A stretch of 64,000 nt of DNA from contig BTRK01000003.1 in NCBI GenBank assembly GCA_036245805.1, positions 18,578,464 through 18,642,463 of the forward strand. The letters run 5' to 3'. The notes below the pieces were generated by a model. That model saw nothing but the letters and a program-made list of their open reading frames with translations, was not told the origin of the DNA and ran no database searches. Made by a program: the position numbers and the translations under genes. This DNA is from Pristionchus mayeri. Taxonomy: Eukaryota > Nematoda > Chromadorea > Rhabditida > Neodiplogasteridae. Positions 1 through 11,642 of this stretch are shown piece after piece; the stretch's first letter is position 1, and every line of letters begins with the position of its first letter.

Positions 1-520
1 GCACACTATTAGTAGAAAAAATTTCAAAAAAATGAAAAATACAGTTTTTGAGATATTGAAATAAAATCATTTCGTGATCACATCAAACTACCGTACTCGA
101 GTGATGAGAGAGTGTGCAGAATGAAGAGACGATTACACGAATTGCATTGAGGTGGAGGGTGATGCTGGATTTTCATAAGGTTACATGAGTCACACCATCC
201 AGACTGTGTCAGCTATCATTTGTCGGATACCGTAGTCTGAATTACTGTAACACCGATATTGTGGATACACCAAATGGTGCCAATCAATCCGTAGTGGCGC
301 AATAGAGGCCGGACAGGCTGGAATGAATTTATGCAACATACAATAATCCATATACCGTACCCTGACAATCGTGAACTAAATTCGTGTAATCGTCTCTTCA
401 TTCTGCACTCTCTCATCACTCGAGTACGGTAGTTTGATGTGATCACGAAATGATTTTATTTCAATATCTCAAAAACTGTATTTTTCATTTTTTCGAAAAT
501 TTTTCTACTAATAGTGTGCA
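1..520. mobile_element. Non-autonomous inverted-repeat DNA element (MITE-like)
   Basis: The first ~143 bases recur as a nearly perfect reverse complement at about 377-520, flanking a ~230 base centre with no convincing coding capacity. The left arm starts GCACACTATTAGTAG and the right arm ends CTACTAATAGTGTGC. Each arm carries one TACCGTA/TACGGTA heptamer and one GAGAGAGTGTGC block, two motifs scattered through the rest of the window. Such a structure fits a transposase-less terminal-inverted-repeat element. The left end lies at the window edge, so the element may extend further and a target-site duplication cannot be checked. Confidence 0.8.
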
Positions 521-932
521 TAAACTTCGAGATAATAAAACAATAAAAATGGTGGCTACCCACCCATCTGAATAAATTAAAAATTTAAAAATATTTTTTT
601 CGATGTTTCTTCACGAGTTGATGCCCAATCATTCTGGAATTTGTTACATATAATCCATGGAATATTATCAATTTTTTGCGTTATCAACCATTCAAATCGG
701 TTTCGAAATGGAGAAATTCGAAATTTCAATGTCAAGATTTGAATGTGTCCCATTTCGCAGAGAGTGATCTGGAACACTCGGGATGGGGCACCCGAGCTAT
801 GCTCGTCGAGTACTGCATGTTGGCACATTATAGGCGATTTCGATTTTTCGCACTTTGCCAAGGGTCTTCACAAATATGTTCACTGACTCAAAAAGTCTCT
901 CATAAAGAATTAGTCAATATGTTTCCATCTTA
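521..932. other. Interval downstream of the zinc-finger gene, no gene supported
   Basis: AT-rich sequence between the inverted-repeat element and the tentative last exon of the minus-strand gene. A 104-codon plus-strand frame (676-990) and a 94-codon minus-strand frame (577-861) overlap here; neither shows a recognisable domain. It may be 3' UTR of the minus-strand gene or an old repeat. Confidence 0.4.
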
Positions 933-3900
933 TCAGGAACAAATCAAAGCCCAAATGGCTGCAAATTGCATGTTTCTTCCGTTTGCATAGCTTTCAATAG
1001 GTAGTCACTACCTAGTCCGCATCGTGAAGAATAAAAAAATAATAACTACAAAATTGCACGCTTTATTGGAACCACTAAAAAAACTTTTCGAAGCCTACCT
1101 GAAGCATATTCCAGTGCAGCCACACTTTCAGATGCATCCTCGCTGGGAATCTCCTCCAGAATGATGGCAGCGACTGGAAAAAAACATGGAGAGTTCAATC
1201 ATTCCCAAGCAAAATTACAGGTTCATTACGAACATACCGCAAACAATGGTAGCAAGAAACTTTTTTTTGGCTCTTATTATATTAACAAAAATATTTTGAA
1301 GCATACCTGGAGCGGGTTCGCGTGCAGACTCACTTCCAAGTGCCTCTTCGCTCGGAATCTCCTCCGAAATGACGTCTTCCACTCTCTCATCCCCTTCCAT
1401 CATCGCCTGAATTAAAGTAAATTTATATAAAAAAGTAAAAATATAAAAACGATTCCAAAAATAGGGATTATAACTAACCACTGTAGCCGCATCATCGAAG
1501 AAGCTCATATCGGAGCTGCTCGAGACTGCTACTGCTCCTGAACGCATTTCAATGTACATTACCACACCACTCATGCTTCAGGCACTGCTCGAATCCATAC
1601 CCGCCCCATCTTTTCATCAGGTGATTTGTAAGCGAAGCACAAGGGTTCGAAGATACGAGCACGAATCCAAAAAGCGCCTGGAACTACAGTAATGCCCACC
1701 TGGCTCGAGGAGTGCGATGGCAGTTGCTTCCGACGGCGCGTTCCTCGCAGGCTCCTCCAGACTCACCGATTCGTGCACTCCCTTCACAGCCTGCAATGAG
1801 TGATGATGACGTAAATGATGGCTATGATGAATAGATGACGCATGACATCACTCTGATCTCACCTCAGTCACGCCCTCGCTCAAACTGCCATCGGAATCGG
1901 ACGGTGAAGTAACGACTGAAAATTTACTTGCCAGCTGATTGCGAGATTCAAACAAGAATCAATATGAAGCTCTCACTCTTCTAGTCACTAATATGATAGA
2001 CTCCTCGACACAAAATAAAAATAAAAATATGAACCACTGAAACTCCACCGCACCTGGAAGTGGCTCGAGTGCATTCACTCTCTCGGGTGTATCGTGGATT
2101 AGAATCTTCCCCGATGGCACGACTACAGTATCCTTCACATCCCTCGCCCTGGGAGTGTCTGCAGGAGTAACGATGCCCTTCGCCTCATTCGCCTCCTGGA
2201 ATCACAACTATCATTATTATGTTTCCATTGAATATTTTAAAACTAAAGTTTAAAATAAAATTTTAGTTTTAATTTTAGTAAGCTGACCTCCTCCAATTCC
2301 TCTCTTGTTTTCTTGCGGGGCTTCATGTTCGAACTCGCAATGGGCTTGCTCTTCTTTGGCGAGGTTGGATACACTCAAACAAAACATATTTATCGTCTTC
2401 AATCAAACAGCGAAATACCTGGCTGGAATTCGAGTGCAGTCTCCCTCTCAGGCTCTTTGCTCGGAATTTCCTCTGCAGCAACGGGCACAGTGCCATCCGC
2501 ATCCACTACAACTGCCGCATTCTCTGCTTCCCTCAGCTTTTTCTCCCTCTTCTCTCTTTTCGAGTCGTCCTTCCTCGCCTTCAATAGTTTAATTTGATCA
2601 GAACCTATAAGGATTCCGTCAAATCACCTCGTCCCTCTTCTTCTTATCTTTCTTGTGAGACTTCTTCCTATGGTGACCATTCGAGTGCCGTCCTTCTTTC
2701 TCCTTCTAAAACAAAATGGATATATCGAGAATGTTGAACAAACAACTCACCCCAGTCATTCCTTCGCTCATTTTCTTGCTGTCCTTATTTGTCGCTCTTC
2801 TCACTGACAAAAACTGTATTTAGAGTAAGTCTGAAGCACCGATCCACCTGCTTGCAGATCGAGTGTTCTCGCGCATCCAGGGGGCTCCTCTTCCATCGGA
2901 ATCTCCATACGGGCGAGATCATCGACTGCCTCTTCCGCTGTCTCCGTCACCTGAATCGGACAATTAAGATAACATTTTGAAACAATAAGCATGCAGGCTA
3001 ATCACCTCATCGGCCTCCTTCTCCTCGTCAGGCCTCTTGCTCGCGCTTCTATCACGCTTCCTCGACGAGACTGCGGCAGAAACTACCAGATCAAGTAGAG
3101 TTCGATAAACTGGCCTTCGCCACTTCATTTCCAACACCCTCTCACCGCCCGAGCGGCCTAGAGGGCACTAGGTCGAATGAGAACTAGGACGTCAGGTTGC
3201 CTTTGATATATCAAAGGCGGCCTGACGACATAGTTCTCATCCGACCTAGTGTCGGTCTAGAGAGTGTGAAACGAAGGGACGAAGGCCCGATTATGCAAAT
3301 ATAATATCAACCATGTAAGTAGACGCATTAGAATTAAGCGATTCTACCTTCGGGTACATCTTCGCTTTGAGCACTCTCAGGAGCGATATCAGAGACCGTC
3401 TCTTCCACCCTCACTTGATTCGCCATCTGGAATCGAATTTGACGACTAATCAATGTAGCAGTAGATCACCTCATCCACATCCTCACTCAACTTCTCGTCC
3501 TGCGACTTCTCACTCGGCAAAGTGACCGAGTCCTCCGCTTTCTCCTCCACCTACAAGTTAATTTTACATGGTTGATCGGTGTTTCAAGCCTCACCTTAGC
3601 CCCCTCATTGCTCCTGTTCTTGTGAGGCTTCTTGCTCGAACTTCGCTCTGACTTACTCGTCACTACTGAAAACTTCACACTTTTGACAAAATGAACACAC
3701 AATAAAAAATGCGATGTTAAAAATCACTGCCAAGATTTGATCTTTGTAAATAATTTGGATGGAAGAGAAGAAAAAATCCAATCGTTTCGGTGATTTCTAA
3801 GATCACAACAGTAAATATGAAATGATTACCAGGCTGCAAATCGGGAGCAATCGCTGCTTCAGATGCCTCGTCGGTTGGAATCTCATTCGGAATGAGAATG

Positions 3901-6900
3901 GGCATGGGTACGGTAGGATCGTCCACCTGCTCCGCCACCTGGCATTGGTCGAGTTTTCATTGTGCTGGGGAAACATATATTCAGTGCTTACTACTTGAAG
4001 GTAATGGGCCAGACGAGAACCAAACAAAGTGCCGTTATCTAGTGTTTTAGAAGAATTTTTGTCGTTTTAGCAGATTTTTTTACAAATTGTCGCTGTGAGA
4101 ACGCGTTCTGAAAACACTAGAGAAGGGCACTTTGTTGCTTCTCATCCGCTCTAAACATCTTGCAATACTACCTCAGCAACGTCGGCATTCGATTTCCTCT
4201 TCAGAGGCTTCTTACTCGAACTTCTATCGGACTTGCTCGTTCTCGCCACTACTGAAATTAATTTGTTTGAGTAATATAACAGGGAATTTGAAGTTTCAAA
4301 GACATATTATATATTACCGGGCTGCAAATCTGGTGCATTCGTGGCATCGGATGGATTGTAGCTCGGAATCTCCTCCAGGATAGGTGCAGGCTCATCCAAA
4401 CTCTCCACGTCCATCTCAATTCATATGGTATTTAAGAAACATTGAACCGGCTTTTGCAATTTATAAATATTGTTCAAAAATGAACCTCATCAACAATTCG
4501 CTCCATCTTGATCTGCTTCTTACGCGGGACAGTGGGCGTGCTCTCCATTCCCTCCGCTACCTACAGACACACAATCTTTACGAGCCATTCAAGACAACTC
4601 ACCTCAGTCGCACTCTCGTTCTTTCTCTTCTGGGGCTTCTTGCTCGAGACGATAACTGCATCATCCATTTCTTTCGCCATCTGAAATTAAATAAATCGAT
4701 AGAGACCCGTGGCAGCATTTATAATTCCAAGTAGCAGTACCAGTGTTTCGAAAAAGAAATAATAAAACTCATTCACCTCAGCCACGCCCTCGTCCGTCTT
4801 CTTCTGAGACTTCTTGCTCGAGCTTCTCTCCGACTTACTCGTTCTCGTCACTACTGAACAATCGTTTCGATTAAATCAATAACAGATGAAATATAACACC
4901 CATTTTAACCATGAAATAACTCCTACGATATGATTTTCAGAGCCAGAAAACTGCGATAGTATAAAATTCGAGCGAAAAACGGATACCATAAAGAATTTAA
5001 TATAAAAAAGACTAGACTCCTACATGGGGGATTGCACAAAATTAGCATCAAATATGAATGCTTACCAGGTCGCAGAGAGGGCACATAAAGGGCAGTCGCA
5101 TCTCTAGACGAGTCCTTGCTTGGAATCTCATCCGGAATCATGGCAGAGGCAGCATCAGCATCGCACTCCACCGTCTGAATTTGGTTTTGAATTTACATTG
5201 TACAGATTAGGGTTATAAATCCACGGATTTGAAGCTCAGCCAAAGCAAGGAGCTGCAATGACCCTTGCCAACTCTAGCTTATCACTTCTAGTTGAAACCA
5301 TGAAGCACGTATTTGCTTTCTGGATTTTATATGTGAACTATTCTACCTCGGCCACATCGGCACTTGGCTTCTTATTGGCCGTCTTCTTACTCGGGGCACT
5401 CACCGAGCTTTCCATTTCCTCCGCTACCTGAAATAGAAACTAAATATCAAAATATCGAATTAAATGTATTAATAAAATATATATTTTTATATATAAAACT
5501 GCTCACCTCAGTCGCACTCTCACTCGTTCTCTTCTGGGGTTTCTTGCTCGAGGCGACTACCGTATCATCCACTCCTTTCGCTGTCTGCAATTTCTTCAAT
5601 CGATTGAAGTTGAAATTAAAATACAAGAAATGGAATCACCTCAACCACTCGCTCGTCCGTCTTCTTCTGAGACTTCTTGCTCGAGCTTCTCTCCGACTTG
5701 CTCGTTCTCGTTACGACTGAAAAATGTTCGCCTTTGATCACAAATAAAAAATATGAACGATTACCAGGTGCAGCCGCACTTCCAGATGCGTCCCTGCTTC
5801 GAGTCTCATCGGGAACGACGACAGAGGCAGCATCAGCCTCGCGCTCCGCCTTCTGCGATTATATTGCGATGATGAACTTTAGATGAAAATAAGCTTACCT
5901 CAGCCACACTCGGCTTCTTCTTGGCCGACTTCTTACTCGGAACAGTTGGCGTGCTCTCCATCTCCTCCGCTACCTGCAACTTCGCATGGACATAAATATA
6001 GAAAGATTATTTCAAGTGCAAATCCCGTCACCTTAGTCGTGTCCTCCTTCGTTTTCTTGTTCGACTTCTTGCTCGCAGTAGTCTCAGTCTCCTCCGCCAC
6101 CTACGAGTCTATGCATTGATATGACAAAGAAAACCAAAAACAAAAAAGCCAAATGACCTCAGGCACCTGCTCGTTTGTTTTCTTCTGAGGCTTCTTGCTC
6201 GAACTTCTCTCGTCTTGCTTCTTCGTGCCTGAAACTATGCAATGGATGACGAATCAAATGCGAAACAATGGCACTTCTCCCAAAGCCCGGATATTCGCAA
6301 TGGCCAATCATTTGAAGGCCTTTCTAGGCGCGTGGTTGGTGGTTTATCTCAACGAATGATGCTTTGACCAATTTTGGGACTGTCCGGGCAACTGGAAAAG
6401 TGCTAAAACAACGCCTATCATTACAGTAATCGGGCTTACCTGGTTTGGGATCGAGTGCAGGCAGATGCTCAGCTGCCGTGTCTTTCAGAGGGACGATCGA
6501 GCCCTTCGACTTTCTGGAATGTGCGGAATAGAGTTACGAGAAAAGATCAACGTTCGTATGCAGAGTTTCCGACAGTTTCTTACTTCCGAAGTAGAACCAA
6601 CCCCATCTCCTTCGAACCACTCATAGCAAGGCTGATTAGGGTTCTGCCTACACTACTTAGGAAAACGATATCACGACCCTAAAGTGTGGGGAACTTGATA
6701 ATATTCGAAAGCTGCCAGTTGATTACCTGCTGCTGATGCGCTTCACCACCTTTCCACTAGTCTTCCCTCCCGTGTGCTTCTCTTTCATGTGAGCAGCCAG
6801 CGAGAGAGGACCACTCACACTGCAAAGTGGTAACCATTTCCCTGATTCAGCTACAACTATGGACATTCCAATCAATCTTTTGGCCGCAGACGTTATCGCC

Positions 6901-7913
6901 TTAGAGTTACCCAACACCATAGTAATTATTTGAATTTCCGCGCGTGCTTGATCAACCCGCTCTCTTGTTTTTGCATACTCTCTCACTCCTTTTGCCTTAA
7001 TCAGGCATTCGCGAGAATTCAAATAATGTCAAGGGTGTTGTTTAGTTTTAGTAAATCTAACGTCACGCACACTTGCTTGCAGACTTTGCATGCGACTCGC
7101 GAGTGCTTCAGATGGACGTTCGAGTGTCGACGAGCGTTGTAAGGGGACATGAACTCCTGCATTGCCAAAATATATACAATGAAGTCATTTGTAGAAAAAA
7201 AATAGAAAAGAAACAGACATGATTGCACTCGAGACACGTGAAGATGCGCTGACCATCGACCTGAGAAGGAATGGATTGATCAAGGGCTTAATGGATCACT
7301 AGAGCACTAGATAAACTGCCTATCAATACTGCTGGCATTACAGTGGCTAAGTGTCCAGACCATCCCTATCCCAATGCTCATTTTGAGCGGCCCATTTCTC
7401 GTCGACTGGCCCATTCAAAAATTTACAACAGTGAAACATTTCCTTGCGGATTGCAAGCAAGCTAGTATCTTTCAACTTCCACCAGGAAGTGCAGTAAATG
7501 TCGAAGTCACCTCGCTGACGATGGCCTTGAAAAGCGCGTTGATGTCGGGGTCGTCGGCACTCGGCGTCAGCTTCGCGTTTAGATGGAAGGTGCCCGGCGC
7601 ACGCACGAAATTCCGCTTCTTAGTCGACCCTGCAGTCGATTTTTAATTAAAAAGAAAATTAATAATAACAAAAAGAACAAACAAAAATAAATAAAGCAGT
7701 CCTGGACGATCAACCAACCTTTTCCTGCTCTCGATCCCGCCTCTTCCGGATTATATTCAGAGGATGCATCCTCGCTCGTAACGGTCGACGCCGAAATCGA
7801 CGGAACTGTCAAATGTGACGTTCAATTTCGACCAATCACGTGTGAAACAGCAACGAACCTGGCTTGGACGAGTTAGCGGAGTTTGCGACGGTCGACGGTG
7901 TATTAAGCTCCAT
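933..7913 (-). CDS. C2H2 zinc-finger protein with a long tail of duplicated exons
   Basis: Spliced minus-strand gene of about 30 or more exons. The start ATG is at 7911-7913. Exons at 7859-7913, 7719-7805, 7511-7629, 7219-7260, 7071-7156 and 6727-6819 join in frame with GT-AG borders. They encode a Ser/Thr-rich N-terminus, then two tandem C2H2 fingers: C-x2-C-x12-H-x3-H (FTCLECNHEF...RRHSNVH) and C-x2-C-x12-H-x4-H (CKVC...AAHMKEKH). The remaining ~5.7 kb is a series of short exons in two recurrent types, an acidic EIPSxDAS...LQPG type (11 copies) and a basic SERSSSKKSQKK type. Fingers suggest nucleic-acid binding, and the acidic/basic tail looks disordered. No named family is recognised. Two hairpin elements sit in its introns. 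The last exon (933-958, stop 933-935) is phase-consistent but tentative. Confidence 0.7.
3134..3268. mobile_element. Small foldback element (MITE-like) in an intron
   Basis: The sequence folds back on itself around TTTGATATATCAAA near 3206-3219. Arms include CACTAGGTCG/CGACCTAGTG, TGAGAACTA/TAGTTCTCA and CGTCAGG/CCTGACG. Outer ends carry CACCCTCTC and GAGAGTGTG. A related fragment with TTCTCATCCGACCTAGTA occurs near 15872, so this is a dispersed family rather than a unique hairpin. Confidence 0.65.
4023..4135. repeat. Inverted repeat of about 110 bases
   Basis: ACAAAGTGCC at the left and GGCACTTTGT at the right are perfect reverse complements. Inside them TCTAGTGTTTT pairs with AAAACACTAGA. 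The size and intronic location fit a small MITE. No coding capacity. Confidence 0.6.
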
Positions 7914-9107
7914 GACAAATCAAACGGAAAGCGGTAAAAATCATGCAGAAAAATAAACAATGGCCGAAAACAAAGGAAATGACGAAAAATCCATATTTTT
8001 ATCATTCCAGAAGTACCTTATTTACGACTATATTCTAAAACCAGAGGTGCAAAGGCAATATAATGCGGAACGATTTAAATTTATTGATTTTCTATGATGA
8101 TTAATTACAATTATTGCAGTATTTTTTCACTGAATGCATTTCAAATACGCATGTGAATCGTTGAAACGAACGACGCAGTCACTTTTCGCACACCGATGCT
8201 CTCCGCAGAATACTGTAGCAATTGTTGATCAACGGCCAAATTTCTATTCATACCTTTCTCCGTTTGACCGCTAGAAAGGCTGTCCTGCAGGGGAAGGTGG
8301 ACTCTCGGTTGCAGCATCTTGCAAATGCACATTGACATTTTTCATATCGACATTTTTCACGGGAGGGGGAGGCCATAACCCTCTTCCGTTTGCACACTCT
8401 CTCGCGTCCAGGTCTCGGAAAGAACGTTTCTGGCACTATGCCAGCAAAATACATTCATTATTAGCTTCGGGAATCGCTGAAAAGTACCTGGGCAGCAGTT
8501 CGGAAGGAGAGAAAACAGAGCAGAAAGAGGATGAATCGATGCATGACACACGATGTGATCATATTGTCGCATTTGCTCGCCCTCGCTCTATCCCTTCCCC
8601 TCTCCCGTTCTCTCCCTGCACGTTTGCTAGTTGTTGTCCCCTTCCCTCTTGCGAAACAACAAAGTTCCCTTTCGTAACACTGCTTTGCACTCGAGCCAAC
8701 ACCGCAGTTTGTTGGCATACATAATGCCAGCAAATTTCGCTCCGAGAAATGGAACATGCAAATGCGAGAGAGTTTATTCTCTTTCTCTGATCTCACTCGT
8801 CTCCCCCACTGTTAAATGTCACGATGTAAGATCGCTTCAGATTCTACAAATACTCGCTGGATCCAGACAAGGGAAAGACGAAAGAACGTGAGACTGATCA
8901 TTGCACTTCGCATGCAAGAGGAAACAGATCGATGAATAATTAAGCACATCACCCTCTTCGAATTTCCTTCTCTCTCACCTCCAGTCGATAATTGGATCCC
9001 CTTCATTTCCCTATTCCTCCAATTCTCCAAATTCACTCTCCCCTCTCCTCTTCCTTCTCCATTCATTCCTTCGTATCTGCTCCATCCCGACAGGTCGCCC
9101 CATCAGA
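7914..9107. other. Divergent intergenic region between zinc-finger and PTP genes
   Basis: About 1.2 kb separating two genes transcribed away from each other, so it should hold both promoters. It is pyrimidine-rich toward the PTP start (8980-9090). It contains one CACACTCTCTCGCG block near 8394 but no clear TATA box. Several short frames exist on both strands; none has a recognisable domain or splice logic. Confidence 0.5.
9090..9093 (+). promoter_or_regulatory. Likely trans-splice acceptor of the PTP gene
   Basis: A pyrimidine-rich tract ends in CCCGACAG, followed 14 bases later by the PTP start codon. In nematodes a splice acceptor with no upstream donor, close to the ATG, usually marks an SL addition site. 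It could instead be the acceptor of a 5' UTR intron. Confidence 0.45.
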
Positions 9108-11143
9108 ATGGGAAACGCCTGTGGCCGTGGCAAGCGTCCCGCGGCATCCCGCGACACCTCAGCCAGGGTATGGTACCTTCCCCCCTACAGTAACCCGTAC
9201 CTCCCTCCTCCCTACAGTAACCCATCTACCGTACTTCAGGACAACGAACCTCGTGTGGCGGTCAATGAGAACGAAAGCGACCGAGAGCGAGACGAAAAGC
9301 CAGCCGTCACTCCGTCTCCGAAGGTACTGTACCCTACAGTAACCCTCCCTCATCCTACCGTACTCCAGGCCAGCATGAAGCGCAGCTCGACTCCTCCAAC
9401 TGGTGCTATGGTCACTTCGAGGACCAGGGTACGGTATCCTACCGTAGTCTCACCGCCAATCCTACCGTAATCTCCTACAGTAATCCTCTTTCAGGCGTCC
9501 ACTGCCAGGAGACCCTCTACTAATCGTTCCCCCAATGCGAGTCGAGCTCGCGATCGAGAGAAGGAAAGAGAGAGAGAGAAGGCGAAGGAGAGGGAACGAG
9601 AGAAGGAAGAGGAGGAGGACGACCCCATCCAGAAGTGAGTACGGTAGGGATACTGTAGGTTACTGTAAGATGCAGGCACTGAATGATTACTGTACTCGCA
9701 GGTTCATCACCTATGCTCTGAACAAGGGGGTCTCTGGTCTGCGTGCTGAGTTCGAGGAGCTCCGTCTCAAGGTTGAAATCGATAAAGATCAACGATCAAA
9801 GATGAATTTAGACGATTCCCACCAAGGAGCAGTGCAGTGTCTTCCACATGGTCGCCAACGCCCAGAAGAACAGATACAAGTACTGTACTCCATTCCTGAT
9901 CTACCGTACCCATCCTCTACTCTACCGTATCCCTCACCTTACCTACCGTACTCCTCAGGGACGTGCCGTGCTCGGACGACTCGCGAGTCATTCTCAAGGA
10001 ACTCTCCATGGGCACCGACTACATCCACGGCAACTTCTGTGGGACGCCCAAGAATCCGAAGAGATTCATCTGCACTCAGGTATACTGTAGCTCGATGACT
10101 TACTGTAACCCTATCGTACCCTTCAGGGACCACTACCCACTACGATCGTCGATTTTTGGTCGATGGTCTGGCAGGAGGGATCGGAATTCATCGTGATGCT
10201 GTGCAACTTCAACGAGATGGGCAAAGTGAAGGTACCGTATCCCCTCCGCTGTCCTACCGTAACATATCGTACTCCAGTGCGCTCAGTACTTCCCTCCCAC
10301 GCAGAAGGAGACATTCGTAGCCGGCAATGCAGTGATCACCTGTGAGAGTGTTAGTTTGACCTCCCTCTATGATCTTTTATCTTTAACTTCTCAGGTTGCT
10401 AAGCAGAAGTGGCCGGGCGAGGTCACCATCAGAAGATTCACCCTCGATCGGGTGAGGATCTACCGTATCCCCTTCCTACCGTAACCTACCGTATCTCAGA
10501 TCGATGTCAATCAGAAGCGCACGATCACTCATCTCCACTGGGAATCGTGGCCGGATCGAGGAGTTCCTCCCATCGATGCAACCATTCAGAAGCTGCTCCA
10601 GATGGTCAGACTTACTCTCGTTAGCAGAGACTTACTCTCGTTAGCAGCCATCTCGCAGTCCCCACTCGAAATGACTCCATTTCCCGATCGATCCTCGCTA
10701 ACCACTGTAACTTCAGGTGTGCCGATCGTCGAAACCCGCTGTGGTGCATTGCTCCGCGGGCATCGGCCGCACCGGAACCACCGTAAGCATTCAGGTGCCA
10801 ACCGTATCCTCGGACTATCGAGGATTGACTATTTTCCAGATCGTCACTGAGCTCATGGACTCAGGGAAGTCAATGGAGACAGGGCTCGGTCCCTTCCTAA
10901 TCAAAATGAGAAAGCAGAGGGCCGGATCAGTCCAGAATGATCAGGTGTTCGAGAGGGAGAGAGAGCAAAGATCAAAGATCAACTTGAGCAATACGTCTTC
11001 ATTCACCGACTCCTACTGGAGCGATACATGAGTGAAGAGGAGAAGGAGAACGCCAAGGTGTGTGACCTACCCCTCCTATCCCATAAATCGATCGATTTCA
11101 GTTCGTCAAGTTCGCCAAGGACTACGACTCCTTCATGGTCTAG
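9108..11143 (+). CDS. Classical protein tyrosine phosphatase, nematode expansion family
   Basis: Fifteen short exons join in frame from ATG 9108 to TAG 11141. The product, about 400 residues, dephosphorylates phosphotyrosine in proteins. The first ~115 residues are basic and low-complexity with an Arg/Glu-rich helix (EREKAKEREREK). The catalytic domain follows and has every hallmark: KNRY and DYIHGNF near 9880-10040, the DFWSMVW helix, the WPD loop (HWESWPDRGVPP, ~10540) with its general-acid Asp, the P-loop HCSAGIGRTGT (~10750) with catalytic Cys and Arg, and the QNDQ..Q loop near 10940. It should therefore be active. The N-terminus MGNACG fits myristoylation of Gly2 and palmitoylation of Cys5, hinting at membrane attachment. 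The segment after the P-loop is a little short for the family. A PP1-like phosphatase gene follows 500 bases downstream. Confidence 0.9.
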
Positions 11144-11642
11144 CCCATCGTCTGATCTACTGTATAGACAACCGTAAATCTGTGAATGAAGACTAGTGTA
11201 ACCATCAGATATGATCGGATTTGATGATAAAACTCACTGCAATCGATGTTTTTTTCCTTTGTAATCTCACATCAGAAAGGGGAATGGGAACATAGTTCAA
11301 AGGTCAAGAACATGAGGGAACCTAGGGAAAACAGGGAATACCGATCAGAATCATTATTTTTTTGTAGCGAGATTAGGTGATGTGAAAAACCTTATCCACC
11401 CTAAGTCCCAAGTCCTTTCGACATATTGTGATCTTGAAGCATAAACTGACCTGGCCATCCGAAAGACCTGGCTTCTGATCTGTCTCATTTGCATCTGTCC
11501 TCACTTCCCTCTCTCCTCCCTCCCCTCACCATTCATTCACTCGCTTCTCGCCTACTCGAGACGGCCGGTCGATCGATCGTCTACTCGTCTACAGTATCCC
11601 ACTCCCGCTCGTCTACAGTAACCTCGGACCGCAGAGCCCGAT
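11144..11642. other. Intergenic region between the two phosphatase genes
   Basis: 500 bases with the PTP 3' UTR and the likely promoter of the PP1-like gene. A C/T-rich tract at 11500-11550 and three TACNGTA heptamers (near 11160, 11590 and 11610) are present. No coding region seen. Confidence 0.5.

Larger units (their letters stand above)
1084..6540 (-). repeat. Tandemly duplicated exon modules in the zinc-finger gene
   Basis: Reading the minus strand, the same short exon occurs about 11 times, near plus positions 1090, 1310, 1700, 2055, 2420, 2850, 3830, 4317, 5066, 5764 and 6438. It encodes variants of EIPSEDASESVAALEYASG, such as EIPTDEASEAAIAPDLQPG, and ends with a phase-1 splice donor. 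Between these lie paralogous exons encoding SERSSSKKSQKKTDE-like blocks, for example near 4790 and 5660, which are almost identical, and near 4615 and 5515. Copies differ enough that most duplications are not recent, but some pairs are. Confidence 0.75.

Noticed and set aside
9535..10098. 187-codon plus-strand open frame
   Set aside because: It runs through two splice-bounded introns of the PTP gene; the exon parts are read in another frame and encode the catalytic domain.
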